Part shown: piece after piece, positions 42,610 to 51,837 of the stretch | How positions within the stretch are numbered: position 1 is the first letter of the stretch | Layout of the letters: every line of letters starts with the position of its first letter | Source: Runella defluvii | GTDB taxonomy: Bacteria > Bacteroidota > Bacteroidia > Cytophagales > Spirosomataceae | Direction: 5' to 3' | Assembly (NCBI RefSeq): GCF_014195535.1 | Contig: NZ_JACIBY010000001.1 | Location: forward strand, 747,748-811,747 | Length of the DNA: 64,000 nucleotides | Notes under the pieces: model-generated | Seen by the model: only the letters and a program-made list of their open reading frames with translations | The model's database searches: none | Told to the model about the DNA's origin: nothing | Position numbers and translations under genes: made by a program

Positions 42610-43869
42610 ATGAAAAAACTCGCGTTACAGCTGGTATTCGTGCTTCTTGGGCATTGGGCTTGCGCTCAACTACCTATTCACTACCTTGACGAACTCCCAA
42701 CCATCGACGGCCAATCCAACGAATGGCCTCAGGAGTTTTTTCGGAGGTATCGCCCCCAAAGCCGTTTGGCAAAATCGACTAACGAAATGCGGTATGCGTT
42801 GGGTTTTGATGAACTGTTTTTGTACGGCATTTTTGAGGTAAAAGATGCCCATTTAACCAATCTTGCCAACGATAAAAGCGGTAGCCCTCGTATTACGTTT
42901 AACGATGGGATGGAGTTCTACATCGATACCCAAAATAATAGCAAAGCGTTAATGGAGGACGATGATTATCAGTTGATTATAGATGCCATGGGAAACCTAA
43001 CTGTGTTTAGAGGAGGAGATAAGTTTTTGATAAAAGTAAACGAATCGAAAGTGCCGAAAGACACTATGACGTCGCATTTTGTGATGGATTATCAGGTGGC
43101 TCGTAAGGGAACTGTCAATGATGAAACCGACCAAGACGAGGGGTATCTTATTGAGTTTCGGGTGGCTTGGGCTGCGTTGGGAGTTCGCCCGCAGATGCAA
43201 AAACGCTTTAAGGTCGATATTTGCCTCAACGACGCCGACCATTACCTCGATATTCGCCCCTTGGACGAAGAAGCGTCTATTCCTTTTTATGACTACGAAA
43301 GCATCAGTGGCGGCAAAGATTTTGGCTTTCCGACTACTTGGCAAGCGGCGGCATTGGTGGGGGAAGCAACTTGGTGGACGGGTTTTCGACGTACATTCAC
43401 CAAGGGTATAGGAGTAGGTTTAGGCATCATTTTGATTGTAATCGCTTTCGGAATTTGGCAATGGAAGCGCCGTTTCCCGACCGTTGTAACCGTTGAAGAA
43501 AAAGTCTATCGAGTGATTGCACCCACGGACGTAGCTGCGGACGATGCGACTCTGGTTGGAAAAGCAGAGCGATTTGTGTTGCAAAACCTTCAGCAAGAAC
43601 TTTCTCCGTCTGACCTTGCCGAACACCTTAACCTCAGCTTACGCCAGCTTCAGCGCCAACTGCGGGAAGAAGCGGATATGACTCCCACGGATTTTATTCG
43701 TAAAATCAAACTAGAAAAAGCAGCGCTCTGGCTGGTGTCTTCTCCAAAAAACGTTGCCGAAATTGCCTACGAATTGGGTTTTTCTGACCCAGCCTATTTT
43801 TCCCGAATTTTTAAGAAACACTTTGGCCAAACTCCCTCCGAATTTCAAGAAAATGCCCAAAAATCATAG
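42610..43869 (+). CDS. Membrane-spanning regulator: periplasmic CBM9-like domain fused to AraC-type HTH
   Basis: A 419-residue one-protein sensor-regulator. It has a signal peptide (1-20, ending ACAQ), a periplasmic CBM9-like beta-sandwich (about 22-245; it opens LPTIDGQSNEWP and contains FNDGMEFYIDTQNN), one membrane helix (266-285) followed by KRR on the cytoplasmic side, and a C-terminal AraC DNA-binding domain (about 318-415) with SLRQLQRQLREEADMTPTDF and AYELGFSDPAYFSRIFKKHF. The ATG at 42610 gives a clean signal peptide; an in-frame GTG lies four codons earlier. It lies 93 bases before the pectate lyase gene on the same strand, so it is likely to control plant-polysaccharide use. No kinase is present, unlike the hybrid two-component systems common in this phylum. 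Confidence 0.85.
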   Translation: MKKLALQLVFVLLGHWACAQLPIHYLDELPTIDGQSNEWPQEFFRRYRPQSRLAKSTNEMRYALGFDELFLYGIFEVKDAHLTNLANDKSGSPRITFNDGMEFYIDTQNNSKALMEDDDYQLIIDAMGNLTVFRGGDKFLIKVNESKVPKDTMTSHFVMDYQVARKGTVNDETDQDEGYLIEFRVAWAALGVRPQMQKRFKVDICLNDADHYLDIRPLDEEASIPFYDYESISGGKDFGFPTTWQAAALVGEATWWTGFRRTFTKGIGVGLGIILIVIAFGIWQWKRRFPTVVTVEEKVYRVIAPTDVAADDATLVGKAERFVLQNLQQELSPSDLAEHLNLSLRQLQRQLREEADMTPTDFIRKIKLEKAALWLVSSPKNVAEIAYELGFSDPAYFSRIFKKHFGQTPSEFQENAQKS

Positions 43870-43962
43870 ATTGGCGCGATTGTACCAGTTTTTGTCGTGT
43901 TTGTAGGTCTGCGTTTTATGGTAAAAAGCGAGCTTTGTTTTCAAAATAGAACACAAAGTTGT

Positions 43963-45690
43963 ATGCAAAAACTATTGTTGAGTATTGCCTTTATTGTTGG
44001 CGTTTTATGGCAAAGTTTAGCCCAAACCATTCCTTCTTTTCCAGGGGCGGAGGGCTTTGGAGCGGTGGCCACGGGAGGGCGTGGGGGGAACGTTTATTAC
44101 GTAACCAATCTCAATTGTTCGGGGCCTGGGTCGCTGCAAAACGGTTTGAACCAAGCAGGAGCTAAGTATATTTTGTTCAAAGTGAGTGGGGTGATTCCGT
44201 GTGCCGCCGAAGTCTTCAAAGGGGATGTTACCATTGCGGGGCAAACTTCCCCAGCAGGAATCATTGTTCGGGGCATTATTTTGGACGAAATCTATGAGCA
44301 AAACACCAACTCACGCAATGTGATTATTCGTCACTTGCGTTCGCGTCCGAAACCTACCCAAACATTGCCCAGCCAAGGGTACGTACTCGACGATGGCTTG
44401 CGACTCGACGGCGCTTCAAACGTCATCGTGGATCATTGTTCGTTTGCCAATGCCATTGACGAAAGTGTGCAGATTTCGCATTCACGCAATATTACCATTC
44501 AAAACAGTATGCTGTCCGAAACCCTCGGTGAGCACTTTCATTTGGGGGGAATGTTGGTCAATTATTCGCGTGCCGACCACCCGCAAGACAATATCAGCAT
44601 TCACCACAATGTTTGGAATCGGATTGGGGGGCGTTTCCCTGAATTGTCGTGTGAGTCACCGTTTTGCAGTTCGGCACCGCTGAATATCGAAATCACCTCA
44701 AATCTTTTTTGGGATCAGCAAATTCAGACGTGGTACAATGCCTGTACGTCGGGTGGGAGCGATTGTACCAATTTTCGACTGAACCTCAATTTTACCAACA
44801 ACTATTCGGTGGTTCGTTCTACGTACAACGGCCCATTAGCCTCGGCCGATTTTTTGTCCAACGCGTCCAATCGGCTGTTTGTTTCGGGAAATCGTTTGAA
44901 TAGATATGCGCAATATTCAGATTATCAGTTGTTTTACTGCTGCAATGATTTTAATACAAACGCCCCCAATACCAGTTTAGGCACGGCCCAACGCCTCACA
45001 ATGCGCCATTCGTTTCCGTTGATTACGCCTACAACTGCGACGGACTTGCCGATGTATGCCACCAAAAATGTGGGAGCGTTCCCCCGTGACCCGATGGATC
45101 GGCGTTTGTTGGCATCAATTGCCTCAAACACGATTGCTTCCCAAGCCATCAACGGCACCGATTATTTCAACGACGCATTTCTGTTGGATACCGCCCCACC
45201 GCCACCTGTCGATACTGATAACGATGGAATGCCCAACGACTGGGAAACAGCCAATGGTTTGAACCCCAGTGTACAAGATCACAACGGAACACAACTCTCT
45301 AAAAAGTTTACGGGGGTGGAAGGTTACACCAATTTGGAATGTTACCTCAATGAACTTTCGGATAAATTGGTAGGTCAAACGAGTGTAGTTGTGATACCTC
45401 CAAGCACGACAATTACGGGGATTGAACTCACCCCAAGCGAGTGGATTTCAGCAACGGTAAGCCCTAATCCTGCCGAATCAGGCATTGTGGTGAAAGTAAC
45501 GGGGCAAACGGGCAGTCCGTGGCGTTTTGAGCTGCTCGATGCCCTAGGACGGGTGGTTTTGCAGGAAAACAACATTTCGACGCGTGAAAAATCAAGTACA
45601 CTGCCTCGCTTATTACCCAATGGTACCTATACGATTCGGATTTATCTTGATAATCAGACGTATTCACAGAAGGTTGTCGTGTTGAGGTGA
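43963..45690 (+). CDS. Secreted pectate lyase-like (PL1 family) protein with T9SS type A sorting domain
   Basis: Extracellular polysaccharide lyase of 575 aa from ATG 43963 (signal peptide 1-21, ending QSLAQ). The right-handed beta-helix follows: IPSFPGAEGFGAVATGGRGG (about 22-41), IIRHLRSRP (about 124-132), LDGASNVIVDHCSF (about 146-159) and a turn motif NISIHHNVWNRIGGRFPEL (about 205-224), all typical of the PL1/pectate lyase superfamily. A linker with a Ca-binding-like DTDNDGMPNDWE (about 414-425) and a C-terminal ~80-residue T9SS sorting domain (SPNPAESGIVVKV, DALGRVVLQ, ending SQKVVVLR) follow. It is exported by signal peptide then the type IX system. Upstream is the CBM9-AraC regulator. 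Confidence 0.9.
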   Translation: MQKLLLSIAFIVGVLWQSLAQTIPSFPGAEGFGAVATGGRGGNVYYVTNLNCSGPGSLQNGLNQAGAKYILFKVSGVIPCAAEVFKGDVTIAGQTSPAGIIVRGIILDEIYEQNTNSRNVIIRHLRSRPKPTQTLPSQGYVLDDGLRLDGASNVIVDHCSFANAIDESVQISHSRNITIQNSMLSETLGEHFHLGGMLVNYSRADHPQDNISIHHNVWNRIGGRFPELSCESPFCSSAPLNIEITSNLFWDQQIQTWYNACTSGGSDCTNFRLNLNFTNNYSVVRSTYNGPLASADFLSNASNRLFVSGNRLNRYAQYSDYQLFYCCNDFNTNAPNTSLGTAQRLTMRHSFPLITPTTATDLPMYATKNVGAFPRDPMDRRLLASIASNTIASQAINGTDYFNDAFLLDTAPPPPVDTDNDGMPNDWETANGLNPSVQDHNGTQLSKKFTGVEGYTNLECYLNELSDKLVGQTSVVVIPPSTTITGIELTPSEWISATVSPNPAESGIVVKVTGQTGSPWRFELLDALGRVVLQENNISTREKSSTLPRLLPNGTYTIRIYLDNQTYSQKVVVLR

Positions 45691-45839
45691 GCGGTGTTTA
45701 TTTTGGAACCACATAAGACATATAAGGGATTATAAGAAAACTTCTATGCTCTTATATGTCTTATCTGGTTTAATAATTTTTCAGTATCCCTATAAATGGA
45801 CTAACTTGCATACCTCGAAAATAAGTTCATTGTTGCTTT

Positions 45840-48800
45840 ATGTTCAAAATCGTTAGTTCATCGGCGGGGTCGGGCAAAACCTACACCCTCACCAAAGAAT
45901 ACCTCAAGCTCGTTCTCCAAAACGATAACGCTTATTATTTTAAGCACATTCTTGCCATTACGTTTACCAAAGCCGCTACCCGCGAAATGAAGGAACGTAT
46001 TCTGGGACGTTTACAGGTATTTGCCGAAGGCGGAAACGACCCCATGTTAGGTGACATTATTCGTGAACTTTACCCCGAAACACTCAATGACCTAGAAGGT
46101 GCCTATAAGGTGCAAGAGCAGTCGCTGAGGACGCGTGCGGAACGCGTTTTTAAGCAAATCTTGCATGATTATAGCGACTTCGCCGTCATGACGATTGATA
46201 GCTTCGTCCAACGGGTAGTGAGTGCATTTACCGACGAACTGGGCATGCCTTTTTCGTTTGAAGTGGAGATGGAAGCGGGCGAACTTTTATTGATGGCGGT
46301 AGAACGTTTGCTCGAACATACGGGCGATGATTCCTACGGAGAATTGACCGATATTTTGGAATCTTTTTACTTGGAAGCAGGGCAGGATGGTCAAAACTAT
46401 CACAATTTGCCCGAAGCACTGGCGAGTTTTGCCACCGATTTGCTCAACGAACAACGCTACGCGGCCATTGTTCAAAATTCAGAACTAACGGCCAAAGATT
46501 TTAAAAAAATCCGTCGGCAGTTAGTGGCAGCCATCAAAATGTGGGAGAATCAAATCATTAAATGGGCGGAGGAAGGGCAACGGCTAATTTTGGAAAAAGG
46601 GCTTGACGAGAAAGATTTTGCGTACGGAACGGTCTTTAAATATTTCAAAAAACGCACCGAAGATTCGGAAACGATGTCGGAGCCTGGTAGCCGAGAAAAA
46701 GAGGCGTTTGAAAATGACAAAGGATGGTTGACAAAGTCGGCGCGTCCGTTTGTGGTAGAAGCCGTTGAAACACTGAAACCCCAATTGGCCGACTGCTACG
46801 GGCACATTGAGAAAATTCGCCGTGAAAACAGCAAGCCGTATTTCTTGTACCAACAGCTGATTCCGCACTTGTACCATTTGTCGCTGTTGAACGAAATTAA
46901 AGAAGAATTTGACCGCCAACTGCGAGAAAATAACCGCGTTCACATTTCGGAATTTAACCAAAAAATCCTCAAAATCGTCACCGAAGACCCCGTGCCGTTT
47001 ATTTACGAACGCTTGGGTGAGAAATTTAACCACATACTCATTGACGAGTTTCAAGATACTTCCAAATTACAGTTTGCCAACCTTTTGCCGTTGATTGACA
47101 ATAGCTTAGGGTATGAGCATTTCAATTTGGCTGTGGGCGACTCAAAGCAGGCGATTTATCGTTTTCGAGGGGGGGACATGGACCAAATCATTGCGCTCCA
47201 TTCCAAAAAAATGGATCGTCTCTATCGCTCTTTGGGCGACAGTGAGCTGACGGTGGAGCGCCTCGAAAATATTCGCTGGCACCTCAAAGACGACGTGCTT
47301 CGTACCAACCGCCGAAGCGCCCGCGAAGTCATTGAATTTAACAATGCTTTTTTTGAAACGGTCGAAAAACTATACCGCGACCAATTCCCGTTGGCGGAGG
47401 AAGTGTTTGCCCAAGTTGCCCAAGAAATTCCGCCTAGCCCCAAAACAGGAGGCCAAGTGAACATTGAATTTGTGGAAGGGAAAGAAGGCGATGACGAAAA
47501 CGATACCCCCGTGATGATTACCCGAACGCTGGAGTTGATTCGGCAAGTGACGGAGCAAGAGGGCTTTTCGTTGGGAGACGTGTCGGTGTTGTGCCGTTTT
47601 AAACGAGATGCCAAGAAGATTGCCAACCACTTAAAAGAAAACGGCTACAATATTATTTCGGATGATTCTTTGTCGTTGCGGTTTTCGGCGGCGGTCAACT
47701 TGGTGACGGCGTTTATGCGAGTATTGGTAAAACCCGATAGTCGCTTGGACAAATACGAAGCACTGTATCTTTACTTCCGCCTGATTTTGGCGCGGATTCC
47801 CGATGCCAACGACAACCGACTCATCAAGGCGGCTGTAGAATCCACCGACGTGCATTTGTTTTACGACTACGTGAATAAATTGCAAGAAACGGTTTATGGT
47901 CAGAAATCACTTGAGACTCCGCCTTCGACCCTCGACACGCACTTAACGCCTTATAAGTTCCTGCAAATGAGCGCTTATGAGCTTTCGGAAAAGCTAATTC
48001 AGGTGTTTCGTTTATTTCAACTGGTGGACGAACGAGATTATTTGTTCCGCTTCTTGGACGTGGTGCTCGAATTTAGCACGCAACGCGGTAGTCACTTGGC
48101 CGACTTTTTGGAATATTGGGAAACCCAAAAAGACAAAATTTCGATTTCGGCCCCTTCCGACCCCAACGCCATCACCGTCCAGACCATCCACCGTTCCAAA
48201 GGGCTTGAATATCCCATTGTTATCATTCCGTATGCCGATTGGGAATTTGTGCCTAGTGCCAAACGGGATACCATGTGGGTGAATTTAGAGCCAGCTGAAG
48301 CATTAGGCGTATCGTCGTGGGAAGCTGGAAAGGTAGAGGCAGGAGAGGCGATAGAATACATGGAAGAAAAATTCTTAAAAACAGGTTCGGTGCGAGTCAC
48401 TTCGGCTCTCGACCAAACGCCCGACGCCATCGCAACGCAGTACCGCGAAGAATGCGAGCGGGTATTTGTCGAAAACCTGAATTTGTTGTACGTGGCTTTT
48501 ACTCGCCCTACGCGGCGGTTGTACGTACTGGCCAAAGGGGAAAATTTTGAAAAAATCAAAACGCCTCGCCGCATTAGTTATTGGTTGTATCAGTACCAGC
48601 AGTCAGCGGACAGCGAGCAGCAGTTAGTAGATAGCAGCCAGGTGTTAGCAGGAGATAGCTCCCACACTCGACATTCTGCACTCGACCCTCGACATTCATT
48701 CTATATTCCCAATGTTATTTCCACTGACCGAAGTCGTGAATTACGCCTTCGTCGATTGGCCAATCGGGTGTTTGACGTAGAGACTTTTGAACGAAAAAAA

Positions 48801-49217
48801 GACCACGGAAATAAAGTTCACTACGCGTTATCGAAGGTTAAAACACCCAGCGATGTTCCAATGGCTTTGGCTCAAATGCAAACCGACGGCGTCATTGATG
48901 CCTCCGAATCCGCAGAAATTCAGAAAAGCCTCGAAAATATTTTAAAACATCCTGATTTGAAAGGGCTGTTCGACGCTGAAAATACAGTACTCAACGAGCG
49001 TGAAATCTTAACTCCCGATGGCAACCTTCATCGACCCGACCGCGTCGTGTTTTTACCCGAAGAGCGTGTGGTGATTTTAGATTACAAAACGGGGATTCCA
49101 CTCGACAGCCATAGCCGACAAATAAAACGGTACGTGAATCTGTTCAAAGAAATGGGGAAAAAGCAGGTCGAAGCGTTGCTGGTTTATATCGAACGAAACG
49201 AAGTGGTAAAAGTTTAG
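45840..49217 (+). CDS. UvrD-family helicase with C-terminal PD-(D/E)xK nuclease (RecB/AddA-like)
   Basis: 1125-residue helicase-nuclease predicted to process double-strand DNA ends. Helicase motifs: Walker A SSAGSGKTYT (6-15), motif Ia ITFTKAATREMKER, motif II LIDEFQDTS (about 399-407), motif III GDSKQAIYRFRGGD (about 426-439), motif V near AITVQTIHRSKGLEYP and motif VI LLYVAFTRPTRRLYV. The C-terminal nuclease shows NKVHYALS (about 989) and RPDRVVFLPEERVVILDYKTG (split: RPDRVVF about 1066, ILDYKTG about 1079), the D...DYK active site. A partner AddB-like gene is not in the window. Two low-complexity insertions (about 694-707 and 921-954) carry an intergenic repeat in frame. Confidence 0.92.
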   Translation: MFKIVSSSAGSGKTYTLTKEYLKLVLQNDNAYYFKHILAITFTKAATREMKERILGRLQVFAEGGNDPMLGDIIRELYPETLNDLEGAYKVQEQSLRTRAERVFKQILHDYSDFAVMTIDSFVQRVVSAFTDELGMPFSFEVEMEAGELLLMAVERLLEHTGDDSYGELTDILESFYLEAGQDGQNYHNLPEALASFATDLLNEQRYAAIVQNSELTAKDFKKIRRQLVAAIKMWENQIIKWAEEGQRLILEKGLDEKDFAYGTVFKYFKKRTEDSETMSEPGSREKEAFENDKGWLTKSARPFVVEAVETLKPQLADCYGHIEKIRRENSKPYFLYQQLIPHLYHLSLLNEIKEEFDRQLRENNRVHISEFNQKILKIVTEDPVPFIYERLGEKFNHILIDEFQDTSKLQFANLLPLIDNSLGYEHFNLAVGDSKQAIYRFRGGDMDQIIALHSKKMDRLYRSLGDSELTVERLENIRWHLKDDVLRTNRRSAREVIEFNNAFFETVEKLYRDQFPLAEEVFAQVAQEIPPSPKTGGQVNIEFVEGKEGDDENDTPVMITRTLELIRQVTEQEGFSLGDVSVLCRFKRDAKKIANHLKENGYNIISDDSLSLRFSAAVNLVTAFMRVLVKPDSRLDKYEALYLYFRLILARIPDANDNRLIKAAVESTDVHLFYDYVNKLQETVYGQKSLETPPSTLDTHLTPYKFLQMSAYELSEKLIQVFRLFQLVDERDYLFRFLDVVLEFSTQRGSHLADFLEYWETQKDKISISAPSDPNAITVQTIHRSKGLEYPIVIIPYADWEFVPSAKRDTMWVNLEPAEALGVSSWEAGKVEAGEAIEYMEEKFLKTGSVRVTSALDQTPDAIATQYREECERVFVENLNLLYVAFTRPTRRLYVLAKGENFEKIKTPRRISYWLYQYQQSADSEQQLVDSSQVLAGDSSHTRHSALDPRHSFYIPNVISTDRSRELRLRRLANRVFDVETFERKKDHGNKVHYALSKVKTPSDVPMALAQMQTDGVIDASESAEIQKSLENILKHPDLKGLFDAENTVLNEREILTPDGNLHRPDRVVFLPEERVVILDYKTGIPLDSHSRQIKRYVNLFKEMGKKQVEALLVYIERNEVVKV
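48601..48705 (+). repeat. Intergenic repeat inserted in frame in the helicase gene
   Basis: This segment encodes a Ser/Gln/His-rich stretch unlike the flanks and contains a 19-base word at 48676-48694 that is identical to the intergenic one at 21727-21745. A related TCGACCCTCGACAC lies at 47925-47938 in the same gene. Confidence 0.8.
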
Positions 49218-49281
49218 GTCAAGGTCAGACGATAGTCAGACCGAGTTCAAAATCTAATTTACATAAAACCATAATCTTTAG

Positions 49282-49317
49282 CCCCTGCCAAGGGTATTGT
49301 CGCTTGGCAGGGGTTTT
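49282..49317 (+). terminator. Rho-independent terminator after the helicase gene
   Basis: Stem CCCCTGCCAAG / CTTGGCAGGGG (49282-49292 and 49303-49313) followed by TTTT, 65 bases after the stop. Confidence 0.9.
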
Positions 49318-49328
49318 ATCCAGTTACT

Positions 49329-49895
49329 ATGAAAAAGATATCTGTCATTTTTATTGCATTTTCAATAACCCTATATGGATGTTTTTTTGATATTGGTTTT
49401 GATAAAGACCAACATCGAATCAATGTGCCTGTATTAGTATCAAACCTTAAAGATACCTTGAACATAGGGGATACTTTATTTTTTTCAGCGGTTATCAACA
49501 ATCCGGTAGAAGTAGTAGATTTGAGTAAGTACAGACAGAAAACATTCAATACTACACTCCCAAATAACGCACGTTTGGAAATAGTTTTAGCACTTTATGA
49601 ATCATTAATAGATAGAAACTACCATGAAGTAATAAAGCCAGACAAAACTGCTGATTTTTATGATTTTTTCTCTAATTTAGGGTTATTGAAAATCATTCCT
49701 TATCCTGCCATTATATTTGATTATTCAAAAGATAAGTTCATTTTTAAATTTGGAATGATAGTAAAAAGGAAAGGGTTATACGGGATGCATTTACAAAAAG
49801 ATTTAGTAACTATATCTGACAAAAATTACTCTTTCACAGGCCATTTGTGGCCGTATTTTTCTAATGCAAATATTAAATCAACATTTACTTACTGA
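49329..49895 (+). CDS. Tandem lipoprotein copy 1 (C-terminus frameshifted)
   Basis: 188-residue predicted lipoprotein of unknown function. The signal peptide MKKISVIFIAFSITLYG ends in the lipobox LYGC, lipidated at Cys18. The mature part begins FDIGFDKDQHRINVPVLVSN and has the beta-rich block LKDTLNIGDTL found in every copy, but the middle (about 65-120) is the most diverged in the array. The frame stops at TAC TGA (49895); shifting by one base from about 49864 restores the tail LNQHLLTEKQKESL through FFYVR, ending at TAA 49948-49950, matching the other copies. So a single-base insertion near 49864-49871 truncated this copy, or it is a sequencing error. Confidence 0.8.
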   Translation: MKKISVIFIAFSITLYGCFFDIGFDKDQHRINVPVLVSNLKDTLNIGDTLFFSAVINNPVEVVDLSKYRQKTFNTTLPNNARLEIVLALYESLIDRNYHEVIKPDKTADFYDFFSNLGLLKIIPYPAIIFDYSKDKFIFKFGMIVKRKGLYGMHLQKDLVTISDKNYSFTGHLWPYFSNANIKSTFTY

Positions 49896-49959
49896 GAAGC
49901 AGAAAGAGTCTTTGCAGGGAGATAAAAGGGTGTTTTTTTATGTACGCTAAAGACGAAAT

Positions 49960-50574
49960 ATGAGAAAAATACCTGTCATTTTTATTGCATTTTCTGTGAC
50001 CTTCTATGGATGTATTTTCGATATTGGTTTTGATAAAGATCAGCATCGAGTCAATGTACCCGTATTGGTTTCAAATCTTAAAGATACTTTGAACATAGGG
50101 GATACTTTGACTTTTTCGGCAGCTATCAGCAACCCCGTAGAAGTGACAGACATTAGTAAAGAAAGAAAAAGAACATTTGAAGGCACACTTTCTGGCAGTG
50201 TAGGGTTTGTAATTTTATTATACCGATTTGCTGAGAATAATACTGGGGTACGAGACATAGTACCGATTCAAGATAGACCTTTTGCTTTTAATTTTATTGC
50301 TGAAAAAGGTTTCTTTCCCAGAGTTCCTCCTTCTATTGAGTTTGATTTTGATTCAGGAAAATTTAGTTTTAAATTCAAAGTTGTTCCGTTAAAAAAAGGA
50401 TTATATGCTTTGCGATTAGAGCCAGAGTATATTAGTATAAAAAATAATAACAATTATTTGGAAGGGCATATTTATCCTTATTTTGCCAATAAAGAGTTAA
50501 ATCATAAATTGACTGATAATCCTAAAGATTCACCTCGATATAATGATACATGGGTGTTTTTTTATGTACGTTAA
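49960..50574 (+). CDS. Tandem lipoprotein copy 2
   Basis: 204-residue lipoprotein, intact. Lipobox FYGC with Cys18; mature part DIGFDKDQHRVNVPVLVSNL, LKDTLNIGDTLTFSAAISNP, FDFDSGKFSFKFKVVPLKKG and C-terminal end KELNHKLTDN...FFYVR. It should sit on a membrane facing the periplasm, or on the surface, as a small beta-rich protein. The 9-base junction AGACGAAAT before its ATG is the same as before copies 3, 4 and 5. No family recognised; near-identity to copies 3 and 4 shows recent duplication. Confidence 0.85.
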   Translation: MRKIPVIFIAFSVTFYGCIFDIGFDKDQHRVNVPVLVSNLKDTLNIGDTLTFSAAISNPVEVTDISKERKRTFEGTLSGSVGFVILLYRFAENNTGVRDIVPIQDRPFAFNFIAEKGFFPRVPPSIEFDFDSGKFSFKFKVVPLKKGLYALRLEPEYISIKNNNNYLEGHIYPYFANKELNHKLTDNPKDSPRYNDTWVFFYVR

Positions 50575-50583
50575 AGACGAAAT

Positions 50584-51204
50584 ATGAAAAAGATAGCTGT
50601 TATTTTTATTGCATTTTCTGTGACCCTCTATGGATGTAGTATCTTCGGTATTGGTTTTGATAAAGACCAGCATCGAATCAATGTTCCTGTATTAGTTTCA
50701 AATCTTAAAGATACTTTGAACATAGGGGATACTTTGGTTTTTTCGGCAGCTATCAGTAATCCCGTAGAAGTAACAGACATTAGTCGAGAAAGAAAAAAAA
50801 CATTTGAAGGTACACTTTCTGGCAGTGTAGGGTTTGAAATTGGATTATCCCGATTTTCTGAGAATAGTACTGGGGTACGAGACATAGTACCGATTCAAGA
50901 TATACCTTTTACTTTTAATCTTATTGCTGAAAAAGGTTTTTTTCGCAGAATTCCCCCTTCTATTGAGTTTGATTTTGATTCAGGTAAGTTTAGCTTTAAA
51001 TTCAAAGTTGTTCCGTTGAAAAAAGGATTATATTCTTTGCGATTAATCAAGGAGTATATAAGTATAAAAAACAATAATAACAATTATTTGGAAGGGCATA
51101 TTTATCCTTATTTTGCCAATAAAGAGTTAAATCATAAATTGACTGATAATCCTAAAGATCCACCTCGATATAATGATACATGGGTGTTTTTTTATGTACG
51201 TTAA
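50584..51204 (+). CDS. Tandem lipoprotein copy 3
   Basis: 206-residue copy. The lipobox is LYGCS with Cys18 and a two-residue difference (SIFGIG for FDIG) right after it. The middle region EIGLSRFSENSTGVRDIVPI differs from copy 2 by a handful of residues, while LKDTLNIGDTLVFSAAISNP and the C-terminal KELNHKLTDNPKDPPRYNDT are shared. An extra Asn in NNNNNY accounts for part of the added length. Same 9-base junctions on both sides; probably co-transcribed with the other copies. Confidence 0.85.
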   Translation: MKKIAVIFIAFSVTLYGCSIFGIGFDKDQHRINVPVLVSNLKDTLNIGDTLVFSAAISNPVEVTDISRERKKTFEGTLSGSVGFEIGLSRFSENSTGVRDIVPIQDIPFTFNLIAEKGFFRRIPPSIEFDFDSGKFSFKFKVVPLKKGLYSLRLIKEYISIKNNNNNYLEGHIYPYFANKELNHKLTDNPKDPPRYNDTWVFFYVR

Positions 51205-51213
51205 AGACGAAAT

Positions 51214-51828
51214 ATGAAAAAAATACCTGTCATTTTTATTACATTTTCTGTGATCTTCTATGGATGTATTTTCGATATTGGTTTTGATAAAGATCAGCAT
51301 CGAGTCAATGTACCCGTATTGGTTTCAAATCTTAAAGATACTTTAAGCATAGGGGATACTTTGGTTTTTTCGGCAGCTATCAGTAATCCCGTAGAAGTGA
51401 CAGACATTAGTCGAGAAAGAAAAAGAACATTTGAAGGCACACTTTCTGGCAGTGTAGGGTTTGAAATTGGATTAACCGAATTTTCTGATATTAATACTGT
51501 GATAGGAGACGTAATACCGATTCAAGATAGACCTTTTACTTTTAATTTTATTGCTGAAAAAGGTTTCTTTCCCAGAGTTCCTCCTTCCATTGAGTTCGAG
51601 TTTGATTCAGGTAAGTTTAGTTTTGAATTCAAAGTTGTTCCATTAAAAAAAGGATTATATTCTTTACATTTATTCAAGGAGTTTGTTGCTATAAAAAGTA
51701 ATAACAATAAGTTGGAAGGGCATATTTATCCTTATTTTACGAATAAAGAATTAAATCATAAGTTGACTGATAACCATAAAAATAAATTTTCATTTGATGA
51801 TAAAAGGGTGCTTTTTTATGTACGTTAA
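51214..51828 (+). CDS. Tandem lipoprotein copy 4
   Basis: 204-residue copy, intact. Signal MKKIPVIFITFSVIFYGC, lipidated Cys18. It shares LKDTLSIGDTLVFSAAISNP and the FDSGKFSFEFKVVPLKKGLY block, but its middle (EFSDINTVIGDVIPIQ) and tail (DNHKNKFSFDDKRVLFYVR) differ from copies 2 and 3; the tail is closer to copy 1. So the copies look like a mosaic, consistent with recombination among them. Unknown function. Confidence 0.85.
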   Translation: MKKIPVIFITFSVIFYGCIFDIGFDKDQHRVNVPVLVSNLKDTLSIGDTLVFSAAISNPVEVTDISRERKRTFEGTLSGSVGFEIGLTEFSDINTVIGDVIPIQDRPFTFNFIAEKGFFPRVPPSIEFEFDSGKFSFEFKVVPLKKGLYSLHLFKEFVAIKSNNNKLEGHIYPYFTNKELNHKLTDNHKNKFSFDDKRVLFYVR

Positions 51829-51837
51829 AGACGAAAT

